A DNA stretch of 64,000 nucleotides from Cryobacterium suzukii (GCF_004403185.1 NZ_SOHJ01000011.1:434001-498000), one strand, 5' to 3'. Shown: positions 26,227 to 36,865, counted from the first letter of the stretch. Program-made: numbers and translations. The notes: generated by a model not told the origin, from the letters alone.

Positions 26227-27579
26227 ATGTCTACAAGCACAGCGTCAGTTTCGACGCCGACCACACCTTTGAATCCGAAGGGCCGCGTCATTATGGCGAG
26301 CCTCATCGGCACGACCATCGAGTTCTACGACTTTTACGTCTACGCGACGGCCGCCGTGCTGGTCTTTCCGCACCTGTTCTTTCCCACCGGTAACGAGACC
26401 ACAGCACTCCTCGCTTCCTTCGCCGTCTTCGGCGCCGCCATGGTCGCCCGCCCGATCGGCGCACTGTTCTTCGGCCACTTCGGTGACCGCAAGGGACGCA
26501 AGGCCACCCTGGTGGGCGCGCTGCTCACGATGGGCATCGCGACGTTCCTGATCGGCCTGCTGCCGACCTACGACATGATCGGCTGGTGGGCACCGTTCAT
26601 GCTCGTCATCCTGCGTCTCGCCCAGGGCTTCGCCCTCGGCGGCGAGTGGAGTGGCGCTGCCCTCGTCGCGACCGAGAACGCACCCGTAGGCAAGCGCGCC
26701 TGGTACGGAACCTTCCCGCAGGTCGGCGCCCCGCTCGGCTTCATCATCGCCAACGGCTTGTTCCTCGGCCTGGCGCTCGCCCTGCCGTCGACCGACCCGA
26801 CCCGTCCGTCAGAGGCGTTCCTCGAGTGGGCGTGGCGCATTCCGTTCCTGTTCTCGGCTGTGATGGTCATCGTCGGTCTTTGGGTGCGTTTGCGCCTGGT
26901 CGAAAGCGAGGTCTTCACCAAGGTCGTCAAGGCCGACCGGGTCGAGAAGCTGCCGCTCGCGGCGGTGTTCAAATCCAACTGGCGTGAACTCATCCTCGGT
27001 ACGTTCATCATGCTCGCGACCTACGTATTGTTCTACCTGATGACCACGTTCACGCTCGGCTACGGCCGGGCCGCGACGGATGCCCCGGTTCCGGGACTCG
27101 GCTTCAGCTACAACAACTTCATCCTCATGATGATTCTCGGCGTCGTGTTCTTCGGAATTTTTACCCTCGCCTCCGGCCCCTGGGCGGACAGGCATGGCCG
27201 CCGCAAGACACTCATCATCGTGACCATCGCCATCATCGTGTTCGGTTTGCTGTTCGTGCCGTTGCTCGGCGCCGGCTTCCCCGGCGTGATGCTGTTTCTC
27301 ATCGTCGGTTTCTCGCTGATGGGGATGACCTTCGGTCCGATGGGCGCGCTGCTGCCCGAGTTGTTCCCGACGAGCGTGCGCTACACCGGCTCAGCCTTCG
27401 CCTACAACATGAGTTCGATTCTCGGCGCGGCCGTCGCCCCGTTCATCGCCATCTGGCTATGGACGCTTGGCGAAGGCAGCCCGTTCTGGGTCGGTATCTA
27501 CCTTTCGATCATGGCCGTCATTACCCTGATCGCGCTGGTCCTCAGCCGCGAAACGAAGGACCTCGACCTGCACCGGTAG
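26227..27579 (+). CDS. MHS-family MFS transporter
   Basis: 450-residue, 12-helix major facilitator of the metabolite:H+ symporter type (relatives of ShiA, KgtP and ProP). The MHS signature GTTIEFYDFYVYATAAVLVFP is in helix 1, GHFGDRKGRKATL in loop 2-3, GGEWSGAALVATENAP in helix 4-5, and ADRHGRRKTLI in loop 8-9. Substrate probably a carboxylate or quaternary amine, not determinable. ATG 26227 is chosen to place the short polar N-terminus before helix 1; an upstream GTG frame exists but has no ribosome-binding site. Confidence 0.88.
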   Translation: MSTSTASVSTPTTPLNPKGRVIMASLIGTTIEFYDFYVYATAAVLVFPHLFFPTGNETTALLASFAVFGAAMVARPIGALFFGHFGDRKGRKATLVGALLTMGIATFLIGLLPTYDMIGWWAPFMLVILRLAQGFALGGEWSGAALVATENAPVGKRAWYGTFPQVGAPLGFIIANGLFLGLALALPSTDPTRPSEAFLEWAWRIPFLFSAVMVIVGLWVRLRLVESEVFTKVVKADRVEKLPLAAVFKSNWRELILGTFIMLATYVLFYLMTTFTLGYGRAATDAPVPGLGFSYNNFILMMILGVVFFGIFTLASGPWADRHGRRKTLIIVTIAIIVFGLLFVPLLGAGFPGVMLFLIVGFSLMGMTFGPMGALLPELFPTSVRYTGSAFAYNMSSILGAAVAPFIAIWLWTLGEGSPFWVGIYLSIMAVITLIALVLSRETKDLDLHR

Positions 27580-27595
27580 GTTGTCGCCGCACAGC

Positions 27596-27633
27596 AAACG
27601 CACCCCTCTCGCGATCGCGAGGGGGGTGCGTTT
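27596..27633. terminator. Bidirectional terminator between MFS gene and ABC permease gene
   Basis: Eighteen-pair stem (27596-27613 and 27616-27633, one G-U pair) followed by TTTCTTTT on the plus strand. It ends the MFS transcript and is also positioned just beyond the convergent ABC-2 permease stop at 27638. Confidence 0.85.
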
Positions 27634-27637
27634 CTTT

Positions 27638-28477
27638 TCAGTTCAAGAACAGGGCCTTGAGGCGGCGAGTGGTGAAGACCAGGCCGATCACGATCATCAC
27701 GACGTAGTAGAGCACGTGCCAGAGCAGGCCCGGGTCTATCTGCCCGGTGGTCAAGGCACGAACCAGCTCGACGCCATGCCAGAGCGGAAGTGCCTGAATC
27801 ACGTACTGGATGCCCTGCGGATAGACGCTGAGCGGATAGAACGTGGCCGAGAACAGAAACATCGGCAGCATTACAAAGTTGATCCAGTCCATCTGCTGGA
27901 AGGTCTTCATGTAGCTCGTGACCGCCATGCCCACGCTCGCGAAACCAAACGCGATGAGGAGCACCGCCGGCAACGCGACCAGCGCCCACCAGGACAGATT
28001 GAGCCCAAGCGCCTGCATGACGAGCAGGAATCCGGTCGCGTAGAGCAGCCCGCGCAGCAGGGCGAGCGAGATCTCGCCCAGCGCCACGTCGAGCGGGCCG
28101 AGCGACGTGGACAGCATGCCCTCGTAGAGCTTGGCGAACTGCATCTTGAAGAACACGTTCCAGGTCGAGTCGTAGATGGCACCGTTCATCGCGGCGACGG
28201 CGAGCAGGGCCGGAGCAATGAACGCCGCGTAGGAGACCTGAGCGCCGTCAGCGGTCTGCACCTGGCCGATCAGGGCTCCGAGACCGAGGCCCATCGACAA
28301 AAGGTAGAAGATGGGCTCGACGAATCCGCTAAGCACCACGAGCGAGTTGGTGCTGCGCGTGGCCCGCCAGCCGCGCGCCATCACACTGCGCGCGTTGCCG
28401 GCATACAGACTGCCAAATGGTCGGGTCGAGCCAGCGGATGCCGCGATCGTCGACGGGGAGAGCTGCGGCCCGGTCAT
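27638..28477 (-). CDS. ABC-2 type permease, second membrane subunit
   Basis: 279-residue ABC-2 family permease (NodJ/DrrB-like) with six hydrophobic segments and the typical MFLFSATFYPLSVYP segment before the last helices. The start ATG overlaps the stop of the preceding permease by four bases. Third gene of an ATPase-permease-permease exporter operon. A much longer frame exists upstream but would run through the preceding gene. Exported compound unknown. Confidence 0.88.
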   Translation of the reverse strand: MTGPQLSPSTIAASAGSTRPFGSLYAGNARSVMARGWRATRSTNSLVVLSGFVEPIFYLLSMGLGLGALIGQVQTADGAQVSYAAFIAPALLAVAAMNGAIYDSTWNVFFKMQFAKLYEGMLSTSLGPLDVALGEISLALLRGLLYATGFLLVMQALGLNLSWWALVALPAVLLIAFGFASVGMAVTSYMKTFQQMDWINFVMLPMFLFSATFYPLSVYPQGIQYVIQALPLWHGVELVRALTTGQIDPGLLWHVLYYVVMIVIGLVFTTRRLKALFLN

Positions 28478-29333
28478 TTGTTCAACCGGCGCACGGTGAG
28501 ACGGCGCGCCCAGATCCAGCCGATAGCCAGCAGGGCGGCGAGGTAAAGCACGTGCACGACGCTCAGCCAGATCGGCTCCGGCAGGCCATAGGCAAAGACG
28601 CGCGAGAGCTCCGTGCCGTGCCAGAGCGGCGAGATCCAGCCGATCCATTGCAGGTACGGTGGCAGCACGTCGAGCGGGAAGAACGTGCCAGAGAACAGGG
28701 TCATCGGTAAAATCACGAAGCGTTGCACCATGGCGAGCTGCCCGGTGTCGTCCTTGAGGGTGGCCGTGTAGCCCATGACGAGCGCGCCGAACGCGAGTCC
28801 GGTGAGCAGCGCCACCAGCACGGCCACGAACCCGAGCGCACCGGGCACTGCCCCGAAGACCAGCATGAAGACGTAGAAAATCGCGCAGGTGAGCAGCATG
28901 CGCGCGGCGACCGAGATGACGATGCCGTTGATGATCTGGCCGGGTTGGATGGAGCTCGCGTTCATACCGAAAAAGGTCGGGTTCCACTTGAAACCGAGCA
29001 TGATCGGGTAGGTGAACTCCTCAGCGGCGACCGCGATCGCGCTACTCGCGAGCAGCGCTGGGGCCAGAAAAGCGAGGTAGCTCACGCCGGTGACCGCGTT
29101 GTCGCCGAGATTGCCGTTCACGAGGCTGGCCAAGCCGACGCCCATCGCGTAGAGGTAGACGAGCGGGCTGCCGACCGCGGTGAAGAGCACGGTCTGGGCA
29201 TACGACCGCATCACCCGGAACCGGTGCTCGGCCACATACCAGGAGCCGTAGCGGCGGGTGCGCGCCGCGGCCGCAACGGCCGCCGCGAGCGTCTGTGAGC
29301 GGATGCTGTCGCTCACGCCGTGCTGAAAGTCGC

Positions 29334-29337
<4 letters not shown>
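28474..29337 (-). CDS. ABC-2 type permease, first membrane subunit
   Basis: 287-residue ABC-2 permease paralogous to the next gene: ILPMTLFSGTFFPLDVLP here corresponds to MLPMFLFSATFYPLSVYP there, and both end in an Arg-rich tail. Six hydrophobic segments. The two permeases probably form a heterodimer with the ATPase encoded just upstream, as in DrrAB/NodIJ-type exporters. It overlaps the ATPase gene by four bases and the second permease gene by four bases. Confidence 0.88.
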
Positions 29338-30275
<938 letters not shown>

Positions 30276-30281
30276 AGTTCT

Positions 30282-30287
30282 AACCTA
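30282..30287 (-). promoter_or_regulatory. -10 hexamer TAGGTT, leaderless start of the ABC-2 operon
   Basis: Minus-strand TAGGTT, six bases (AGAACT), then the GTG start at 30275. Confidence 0.5.
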
Positions 30288-30330
30288 GACCGCCACCGCT
30301 CCAGTGGGGATGGTTCGCATCTGCGGCGGT

Positions 30331-30336
30331 TAAGAT
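30331..30336 (+). promoter_or_regulatory. -10 hexamer TAAGAT, leaderless start of the fused ABC exporter
   Basis: TAAGAT, six bases (TTATGA), then GTG at 30343; no Shine-Dalgarno. Confidence 0.55.
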
Positions 30337-30342
30337 TTATGA

Positions 30343-32295
30343 GTGACTACCGCTACCCGTGCGCCCGAAACCTCCGCTGCCCCCGCCTCCCCCACCGCAG
30401 TCAAGCCGCCCCGCGGCCGACGCGGCCGCCCCGCTCCCACCGGGCCGAGGGCGACGTTCAGCCAGTTGCTGCCCTACCTGTTCGAGCACAAAAAGGTCCT
30501 CAGCGTCGTCATCGTGCTGAGCGTGCTCGGGGCTGCCGCGAGCCTGGCCCAGCCTCTGCTGGTGAGCCGAGTCATCACGATTGTGCAGGCTGGAGATCCG
30601 CTCGGATCCCTCGTCGGACTGCTGATCGCCCTCGTGGTACTTTCGGGCCTGATCAGCGGCTACCAGCACTACCTGTTGCAGCGCACCGGCGAGGGGGTCG
30701 TCCTCTCGAGCCGCCGCAAACTGGTCGGGCGCCTGCTGCGCCTGCCGATCAGCGAGTTCGACGCCCGTCGCACCGGAGACCTCGTCTCTCGCGTCGGCAG
30801 CGACACCACCCTGCTGCGCGCGGTGCTCACCCAGGGCCTGGTCGAAGCCATCGGCGGATCGCTCACCTTCATCGGTGCGCTCGTGGCAATGCTCATCATC
30901 GACCCGGTGTTGCTGGGACTGACCGTGCTCGTCATCGCGGTATCGGTGGTCACCGTCACCCTGCTGTCGCGTCGCATCCGCACCGCGAGCACGGCCGCCC
31001 AGGTCAAGGTCGGCGACCTCGCCGCCAGCGTCGAACGAGCGATCAGCGCCATCCGCACCGTACGTGCCGCCAATGCAACCGAACGTGAAGTCGCTGTGAT
31101 CGACGAGGACGCCCGCGGTGCCTGGCGCATGGGGATCAAGGTCGCCAAGATCAGCGCCCTCGTCGTGCCGATCGCCGGCATCGCCATGCAGGTGTCGTTC
31201 CTCGTCGTACTCGGCGTCGGCGGTTTTCGCGTCGCGAGCGACGCCATCACCATTGCCGATCTGGTCGCGTTCATTCTCTTTCTCTTCATGATGATCATGC
31301 CGCTCGGCCAGTTCTTCGGCGCGATCACCTCGGTCAACTCCGCGCTCGGCGCGCTCGGCCGCATCCAGGAAATCATCGATCTGCCCGCGGAAGACCAGTT
31401 CGACCGAGACATCGCGCCGCTCGCCATGACCGTTGGTGCCGCGAACGAAAAGGTTCGACCAGAGGCCGCCGCTATCAGCTTCGAGAATGTGCACTTCGGC
31501 TATGCTGCGGCGCCGGTCGAGGTTGACGCCGAAGCAGATCCTGACAGCCCTTCGACAACGGATGCTGCCGGCTCGGTCGCTTCCGCTTCCGCCGCCGCAG
31601 GTGCCGCGGAAGCCCGTCCGGTGCTTCAGGGAGTCTCCTTCAGCGCCCCGCGCGGGCTGCGCACGGCACTCGTCGGACCCAGCGGTGCCGGTAAAAGCAC
31701 GATCCTCGCTTTGATCGAGCGGTTCTACGACGTCTCCGATGGCACGGTGCGGCTCGGCGGGCTGGACATCCGTTCGCTGGATCGCACCGCGCTCCGCTCC
31801 CAGATCGGTTACGTCGAACAGGATGCCCCCGTGCTCGCCGGATCGCTGCGCGATAACCTGACACTGGCCACCCCCGATGCCACCGACGAGGACTGCATTA
31901 AGGTGCTCCACGCGGTCAACCTGGGCGAGGTACTCGAACGCGACCCGGCCGGACTGGGAGCCGCCGTTGGTGAATCGGGCGTGAAACTCTCCGGTGGCGA
32001 ACGCCAGCGGCTTGCGATCGCCCGGGCGCTGCTCGCGGCTCCGCCGATTCTGCTACTCGACGAATCCACGTCGAGCCTCGACGGCAAGAACGAGCAGATG
32101 ATGCGGGAGGCCATTGACGCCGTCGCGGCCGATCGCACGCTCATCGTGATCGCGCACCGCCTGTCGACCGTGGTCGACAGCGACCAGATCGTGGTGCTCG
32201 ACCACGGCGAGGTGGTCGGCGTCGGCACCCACTCCGAACTCGTCGTCTCGACCCCCCTCTATCGGGATCTCGCCAAGCACCAGCTGCTCGTCTAG
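30343..32295 (+). CDS. ABC transporter, fused membrane and ATPase domains (multidrug exporter type)
   Basis: 650-residue half-transporter expected to dimerise. Residues about 45-340 form six membrane helices of the ABC type-1 exporter fold; the C-terminal NBD has Walker A GPSGAGKST, Q-loop IGYVEQDAPVLAG, signature LSGGERQRLAIARALL, Walker B ILLLDESTSSLD and H-loop IAHRLSTV. The strand before Walker A is interrupted: after FENVHFGYAAAP comes a stretch of about 40 acidic then Ala/Ser-rich residues before VLQGVSF, unusual for this conserved core. The N-terminus is Pro/Arg-rich. Substrate unknown. Confidence 0.92.
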   Translation: MTTATRAPETSAAPASPTAVKPPRGRRGRPAPTGPRATFSQLLPYLFEHKKVLSVVIVLSVLGAAASLAQPLLVSRVITIVQAGDPLGSLVGLLIALVVLSGLISGYQHYLLQRTGEGVVLSSRRKLVGRLLRLPISEFDARRTGDLVSRVGSDTTLLRAVLTQGLVEAIGGSLTFIGALVAMLIIDPVLLGLTVLVIAVSVVTVTLLSRRIRTASTAAQVKVGDLAASVERAISAIRTVRAANATEREVAVIDEDARGAWRMGIKVAKISALVVPIAGIAMQVSFLVVLGVGGFRVASDAITIADLVAFILFLFMMIMPLGQFFGAITSVNSALGALGRIQEIIDLPAEDQFDRDIAPLAMTVGAANEKVRPEAAAISFENVHFGYAAAPVEVDAEADPDSPSTTDAAGSVASASAAAGAAEARPVLQGVSFSAPRGLRTALVGPSGAGKSTILALIERFYDVSDGTVRLGGLDIRSLDRTALRSQIGYVEQDAPVLAGSLRDNLTLATPDATDEDCIKVLHAVNLGEVLERDPAGLGAAVGESGVKLSGGERQRLAIARALLAAPPILLLDESTSSLDGKNEQMMREAIDAVAADRTLIVIAHRLSTVVDSDQIVVLDHGEVVGVGTHSELVVSTPLYRDLAKHQLLV

Positions 32296-32309
32296 CCCGC
32301 CATGCCGGT

Positions 32310-32390
32310 ACGTATTGCCGGTAGAAATGCAACACGCCGGGCAAACTCTGTTGAGGTGACGGCGTGTCACGAAATCTACCGGCGTTACGT
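32310..32390. repeat. 81-bp imperfect inverted repeat between convergent genes
   Basis: Ends are ACGTA and TACGT; inside them GCCGGTAGA pairs with TCTACCGGC and ACACGCC with GGCGTGT, leaving an unpaired centre of about 20 bases. It resembles the 92-bp elements in design (long inverted ends, diverged centre, convergent-gene position) but not in sequence. It could be a terminator for the ABC exporter gene or a single copy of another palindromic repeat family. Confidence 0.6.
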
Positions 32391-32425
32391 TCACCGATAG
32401 CGCAGAGTCAGCAGCTGAAACGGGA

Positions 32426-32466
32426 CGCAAATGGCCCCGTCACGGGACGTGACGGGGCCATTTGCG
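32426..32466 (-). terminator. Hairpin downstream of pckG
   Basis: Perfect 19-bp stem (32426-32444 and 32448-32466) with a three-base loop, eleven bases beyond the pckG stop. No strong T-run follows on the minus strand, but the stem is very stable. Confidence 0.75.
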
Positions 32467-32476
32467 CTGTACGAAA

Positions 32477-34327
32477 CTAGTCTTTCAGATGGTAGCGCAC
32501 GCTCGCGAGCTCGGCACGCAGCGCCGGCGGCACCCTGTCGCCGAACTTGTCGAAGTATTCCTCGGTGAGGTCGCACTCGGCCAGCCAGCTGGTCTGGTCG
32601 ATCGCGAACAACTGGTCAACGGCTTCCTTTGACAGGTCAAGACCGTCCAGGTTCAGGCCGTCCTCGGCCGGGAGAAGCCCGATCGGGGTGTCGATGGCGT
32701 CGGCCGTGCCCTGAATGCGGCGAATCATCCATTCGAGAACCCGCGAGTTCTCGCCGAATCCGGGCCAGATGAATCCGCCGTCCGGGCCCTTACGGAACCA
32801 GTTGACCTGGAAGATCGCCGGGGCGTTGGTGCCGAGTTCCTTGCCGACCTTGAGCCAGTGACCCCAGTAGTCAGCCATGTTGTAGCCACAGAACGGGAGC
32901 ATCGCAAACGGGTCGCGACGCAGCTCGCCGACGATGCCGTCAGCGGCCGCGGTCTTCTCCGAAGAGATCGTGGCGCCCATGAACACGCCGTGCTTCCAGC
33001 TGCGAGCCTGCGCCACCAGCGGAACGTTGGTCGCCCGACGGCCGCCGAAGACGATGGCATCGATCGGCACGCCGCCGGCAGCTTCCCAGTCGTCGGCGAT
33101 CGACGGGCACTGAGCGGCCGCAACGGTGAAGCGCGAGTTCGGGTGCGCGGCGGTACGACCGGAGTCGGGCGTCCAGTCCTTGCCCTGCCAGTCGATCAGG
33201 TGGTCTGGAGCTTTTTCGGTAAGACCTTCCCACCAAACGTCTCCGTCATCGCGCAGGGCAACGTTAGTGAAGATGGTGTTGCCCCACATGGTGGAGACGG
33301 CGGTCGGGTTGGTGGTTTCACCGGTTCCGGGGGCGACTCCGAAGAAGCCGGCTTCCGGGTTGATCGCCCAGAGACGACCGTCTTCGCCCTGACGCAGCCA
33401 GGCGATGTCGTCGCCGATGGTCTCGACCCTCCATCCGGGGATGGTCGGGCGCAGCATCGACAGGTTCGTCTTGCCGCAGGCCGACGGGAAGGCTGCGGCG
33501 ACGTGGAACACACCGCCGTCGGGCGAGATGAGCTTGATCAGCAGCATGTGCTCGGCCAGCCAGCCCTCGTCCCGGCCCATCACCGACGCGATGCGCAGGG
33601 CGAAGGACTTCTTGGAGAGCAGTGCGTTTCCACCGTAGCCGGACCCGTAAGACCAGACCTCGCGGGTGTCGGGGAACTGCACGATGTACTTGTCGTCATT
33701 GCAGGGCCACTCCACCTCGGGGCGAGTGATGCCCGACTGGTCGACGAGCGGGTAGCCGACGCTGTGCACGGTGTGCACCCACGGTTCGCCGGCTTCGATC
33801 ATGGTCAGCACGGTCTCGCCCATGCGGGTCATGATGCCCATGTTGAGCACGACGTAGGGAGAGTCCGTGATCTCGACGCCGAGCTGCGAGATCGGGCCGC
33901 CGAGCGGACCCATCGAGAACGGCACGATGTACATGGTGCGACCGCGCATGGAGCCGGCGAAGACACCGCGCAATTCGGCGCGCATGGCCGACGGTTCGGC
34001 CCAGTTGTTGGTGGGGCCGGCATCCGCTTCGTCGTTGGAGCAGATGAAGGTGCGATTCTCGACGCGGGCGACGTCCTTCGGATTGGTGCGAGCAAGAAAG
34101 CTGTTGGGGCGCCATTCCGGGTTCAGCCGGATGAGCTGACCGGAGGCGACGAGAAGTTTGGAAAGCTCGTTGGCCTCACGCTTGGAGCCGTCGCACCAGA
34201 CGATCGCGTCGGGTTCGGTCAGGCGCGCGATCTCATCGACCCAGGCCTGCAGGTTGGGGTCGGTGCTACCCGTGCGGGTCGGGTAGGCGTCCCCGGTGTT
34301 CTGGCGGGAAGAGTTGGTGAGAGTCAT
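32477..34327 (-). CDS. pckG: Phosphoenolpyruvate carboxykinase (GTP)
   Basis: 616-residue GTP-dependent PEPCK converting oxaloacetate to PEP, the entry to gluconeogenesis. Active-site motifs: [27 protein letters not shown] (P-loop with the hyper-reactive Cys), GDDIAWLR, and the nucleotide-binding NWFRKGPDG region. Length matches the GTP class. AAAGG lies seven bases before the ATG. It is divergent from a RamB-type regulator and has a RamB-like site about 31 bases upstream of the start codon, suggesting acetate- or gluconeogenesis-linked control. Confidence 0.97.
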   Translation of the reverse strand: MTLTNSSRQNTGDAYPTRTGSTDPNLQAWVDEIARLTEPDAIVWCDGSKREANELSKLLVASGQLIRLNPEWRPNSFLARTNPKDVARVENRTFICSNDEADAGPTNNWAEPSAMRAELRGVFAGSMRGRTMYIVPFSMGPLGGPISQLGVEITDSPYVVLNMGIMTRMGETVLTMIEAGEPWVHTVHSVGYPLVDQSGITRPEVEWPCNDDKYIVQFPDTREVWSYGSGYGGNALLSKKSFALRIASVMGRDEGWLAEHMLLIKLISPDGGVFHVAAAFPSACGKTNLSMLRPTIPGWRVETIGDDIAWLRQGEDGRLWAINPEAGFFGVAPGTGETTNPTAVSTMWGNTIFTNVALRDDGDVWWEGLTEKAPDHLIDWQGKDWTPDSGRTAAHPNSRFTVAAAQCPSIADDWEAAGGVPIDAIVFGGRRATNVPLVAQARSWKHGVFMGATISSEKTAAADGIVGELRRDPFAMLPFCGYNMADYWGHWLKVGKELGTNAPAIFQVNWFRKGPDGGFIWPGFGENSRVLEWMIRRIQGTADAIDTPIGLLPAEDGLNLDGLDLSKEAVDQLFAIDQTSWLAECDLTEEYFDKFGDRVPPALRAELASVRYHLKD

Positions 34328-34357
34328 CGTCTGGCCTTTCTGTTCTGCTCGGGTAGG

Positions 34358-34366
34358 TGCAAAGTT
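34358..34366 (-). promoter_or_regulatory. RamB-type binding site upstream of pckG
   Basis: TGCAAAGTT on the plus strand reads AACTTTGCA on the minus strand, the core of the RamB motif RRAACTTTGCAAA known from Corynebacterium. Placed just upstream of pckG and with ramB divergent, it is a likely direct target site (inference). Confidence 0.55.
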
Positions 34367-34474
34367 GTGGAACGCCGGGCTGCGTTGCTTACGTGGCGTT
34401 GCGTACGGCCATAATTTCGGCTACAAACCAAGGATGGCCCCCTTTCCAGAAGAGAAACCGCGATATTGCTAGTT

Positions 34475-34490
34475 AAGAATCACTGTTCTT
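34475..34490. promoter_or_regulatory. Small palindrome in the ramB promoter
   Basis: AAGAA-TCACTG-TTCTT lies just before a TATCGT hexamer that is six bases from TAAGGA-ATG spacing of ramB (hexamer 34495-34500, ATG 34507). Could be an autoregulatory site or chance symmetry. Confidence 0.3.
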
Positions 34491-34506
34491 TAGATATCGT
34501 TAAGGA

Positions 34507-35949
34507 ATGTCGCCTCAAGCTTCCGATCTGATCACCCTCGGCCATCGCATCCGCCATTTTCGTGGCGAACGCGGACTGACGCTCGACCAACTCGGTGAGC
34601 GCGTCAGCCTCGCTGGAAGCCAGCTGTCGTTGATCGAGAACGGCCGCCGCGAACCGAAACTCTCCACCCTGCAGGACCTCGCGACGGCCCTTTCGGTCAA
34701 CCTGGCCGAGCTGCTCCGCCAGGAAGCGCCGAATAACCGGGCGGCGCTTGAGATCGAACTGGATCGGGCGCAGAAGAATCCGCTCTACGGCGCGCTCGGA
34801 CTGCCGGTCGTAAAGGTGACCAAGGGGATGCCGCTGCCGGCCATTGAGTCGCTCCTCGGCTTGCACCGCGAGCTGTCCCGCCGGGCCAGTGAAGCCATCG
34901 CGACCCCGGAGGAGGCGCGCCGCGCCAATACCGAATTGCGCGAACGGATGCGTGAACAGGGCAACTACATGCCCGAGATCGAGGAGCTCGTGGAAGAGCG
35001 GGTGCGCGCCAGTGGGCATATCTCGGGCGCCCTCACCCACCGCGAGGTCAGCGTTATGGCCGATCAGCTCGGCTTCAGCCTGATCTATGTGAATGATCTG
35101 CCGGCCTCCACCCGGTCGGTCACCGACCTGGCCAACGGGCGCATCTACCTGCCGCCGGCCTCGATTCCCGGCGGCCACGGCCTGCGTTCGATGGCGTTGC
35201 AGGCGATGGGCCACCGGCTGCTCGGGCACGAGCGACCTGGCAGCTACGCCGAATTCCTCTGGCAGCGACTCGAGATCAACTACTTCGCAGCGGCCTGTTT
35301 GATGCCGCGCGAGGCATCCGTTGCCTTTCTTTCACATGCCAAGCAGGAGCGGGAGTTGGCCGTGGAAGACTTTCGTGATGCCTTCGGCGTTACCCACGAG
35401 GCGGCGGCATTGCGGTTGACCAACCTCGCCACCTCACACCTCGACATGACCCTGCACTTTCTGCGGGTCAACGGCGACGGCGCCCTGCAGAAGGGGTACG
35501 AAAACGACGATCTGCCGTTTCCGGTGGACGTCACCGGGTCGATCGAGGGACAGTACGTCTGCAAGCAGTGGAGCGCCCGCAGCGCCTTCACCCACACCAA
35601 CCGCACCACGGAGTACTACCAGTACACCGACACCCCGGCCGGCACCTACTGGTCGGCGACCCAGACCGGATCAACGGATGCCGGTGAGTTCTCGATCAGC
35701 GTCGGCGTTCCGTTTGCGCAGGCGAAGTGGTTTCGCGGGCGGGAAACCACCCAGCGCACGGTGTCGCGCTGCCCGGACGAGTCGTGCTGTCGGCGACCCA
35801 ACTCGGATGCTGCCGCCCGCTGGGCGGGCCGGGCCTGGCCGAGCGCACGGCTGCACGCGCACGTACTGTCGCCGCTGCCGTCCGGAACCTTTCCGGGCGT
35901 TGACGACTCCGAGGTGTACGCGTTCCTGGAGGCGCACGCGGCGGAGTAG
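34507..35949 (+). CDS. ramB: RamB-type XRE-family regulator of acetate/propionate metabolism
   Basis: 480-residue regulator. Residues about 8-62 are an XRE helix-turn-helix (GHRIRHFRGERGLTLDQLGERVSLAGSQLSLIENG in outline). The middle contains an ImmA/IrrE-like region (ALQAMGHRLLGHERPG...FAAACLMPR) in which the classical HExxH is replaced by HRLLGH. The C-terminal third is the DUF2083 domain of short-chain acyl-type regulators and has a Cys-rich CPDESCCRR segment that may bind metal. In Corynebacterium RamB represses glyoxylate-cycle and acetate genes. Its divergence from pckG fits carbon-source control. Confidence 0.88.
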   Translation: MSPQASDLITLGHRIRHFRGERGLTLDQLGERVSLAGSQLSLIENGRREPKLSTLQDLATALSVNLAELLRQEAPNNRAALEIELDRAQKNPLYGALGLPVVKVTKGMPLPAIESLLGLHRELSRRASEAIATPEEARRANTELRERMREQGNYMPEIEELVEERVRASGHISGALTHREVSVMADQLGFSLIYVNDLPASTRSVTDLANGRIYLPPASIPGGHGLRSMALQAMGHRLLGHERPGSYAEFLWQRLEINYFAAACLMPREASVAFLSHAKQERELAVEDFRDAFGVTHEAAALRLTNLATSHLDMTLHFLRVNGDGALQKGYENDDLPFPVDVTGSIEGQYVCKQWSARSAFTHTNRTTEYYQYTDTPAGTYWSATQTGSTDAGEFSISVGVPFAQAKWFRGRETTQRTVSRCPDESCCRRPNSDAAARWAGRAWPSARLHAHVLSPLPSGTFPGVDDSEVYAFLEAHAAE

Positions 35950-36067
35950 CAGCAGCCCTCTGCGCCGCTGCCGGGCTGAACAGGCGGCAGCCGACCGACG
36001 CCCATTGCGCCACAGGGCGAAGATGAACGGCGGAACAACGACGATCCCGCTAGTACGAGAGATGTGA

Positions 36068-36865
36068 CTACTTCGGCTGCATTCGAATGGCCCCGTCAAG
36101 ACGGATAGTTTCTCCGTTGAGCATAGGATTTTCGATGACATGCCGCACCAGGAATGCAAATTCGTCGGGGTCTCCAAGCCGGGACGGATGCGGCACCTGA
36201 GCGCCCAATGAATCTCGCACCGACTGCGGCAGCCCCTTCAGCATGGGAGTGTCGAAAATGCCGGGCGCGATCGCGACGACGCGAATCAGGCTCTGCGCGA
36301 ATTCGCGGGCGAGCGGAAGGGTCATCGCGGCAACGCCACCCTTGGAGGCGGCGTAGGCCGCCTGACCGATCTGTCCGTCGAACGCGGCGACCGAGGCGGT
36401 GTTCACGATGACACCACGTTCGGCGCCGCCTTGGCGGTCCGGGTCGCCCACGGGCTCGGTGCGCTGCATCGCCGCAGCGGCCAGCCGCACTACGTTGAAC
36501 GTGCCCACCAGGTTGATGCGAATAGCACGCTCAAAATCTTCGAGCGGCAGCGGCCCGTCGCGGCCGACCGTGCGAGCGCCGGGCGCGATGCCGGCGCAGT
36601 TAACCACGATGCGCAGCGGCCCCTGTGCCACCGCGGCGTCGACGGCGGTCTGCACATCGCCGGCGCTCGTGACGTCACCGGCCACGAACCGGGCCCGGTC
36701 GCCAAGCGACGCAGCGATCTCCTCGCCGGGAGCGCCGGGCAGATCCAGCAAGACCACGGATACCCCGGCTTCGTGCAGGGTGCGAACGCAGGCCAGACCG
36801 AGGCCGGAGGCGCCTCCGGTGATGAGGGCAGAGCATCCGGCACTGAGCAAATTGACGGCGTGCAT
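36068..36865 (-). CDS. SDR-family dehydrogenase (3-hydroxyacyl-CoA dehydrogenase type 2-like)
   Basis: 265-residue short-chain dehydrogenase. The cofactor motif [18 protein letters not shown] is at about residues 12-29 with Asp after the second strand (LLDLPG), implying NAD rather than NADP; the catalytic Tyr-x3-Lys is in [13 protein letters not shown]. Overall it resembles HSD17B10-type 3-hydroxy-2-methylbutyryl/3-hydroxyacyl-CoA dehydrogenases. Its ATG shares one base with the stop of the thiolase gene (TGATG), which fits successive steps of a beta-oxidation-like route. The frame continues upstream but into the thiolase gene. Confidence 0.88.
   Translation of the reverse strand: MHAVNLLSAGCSALITGGASGLGLACVRTLHEAGVSVVLLDLPGAPGEEIAASLGDRARFVAGDVTSAGDVQTAVDAAVAQGPLRIVVNCAGIAPGARTVGRDGPLPLEDFERAIRINLVGTFNVVRLAAAAMQRTEPVGDPDRQGGAERGVIVNTASVAAFDGQIGQAAYAASKGGVAAMTLPLAREFAQSLIRVVAIAPGIFDTPMLKGLPQSVRDSLGAQVPHPSRLGDPDEFAFLVRHVIENPMLNGETIRLDGAIRMQPK

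Noticed and set aside
30337-31911. Long minus-strand frame opposite the fused ABC exporter
   Set aside because: It mirrors the complete set of ABC motifs on the plus strand and has His/Asp/Gly-rich shadow composition without any recognisable domain.
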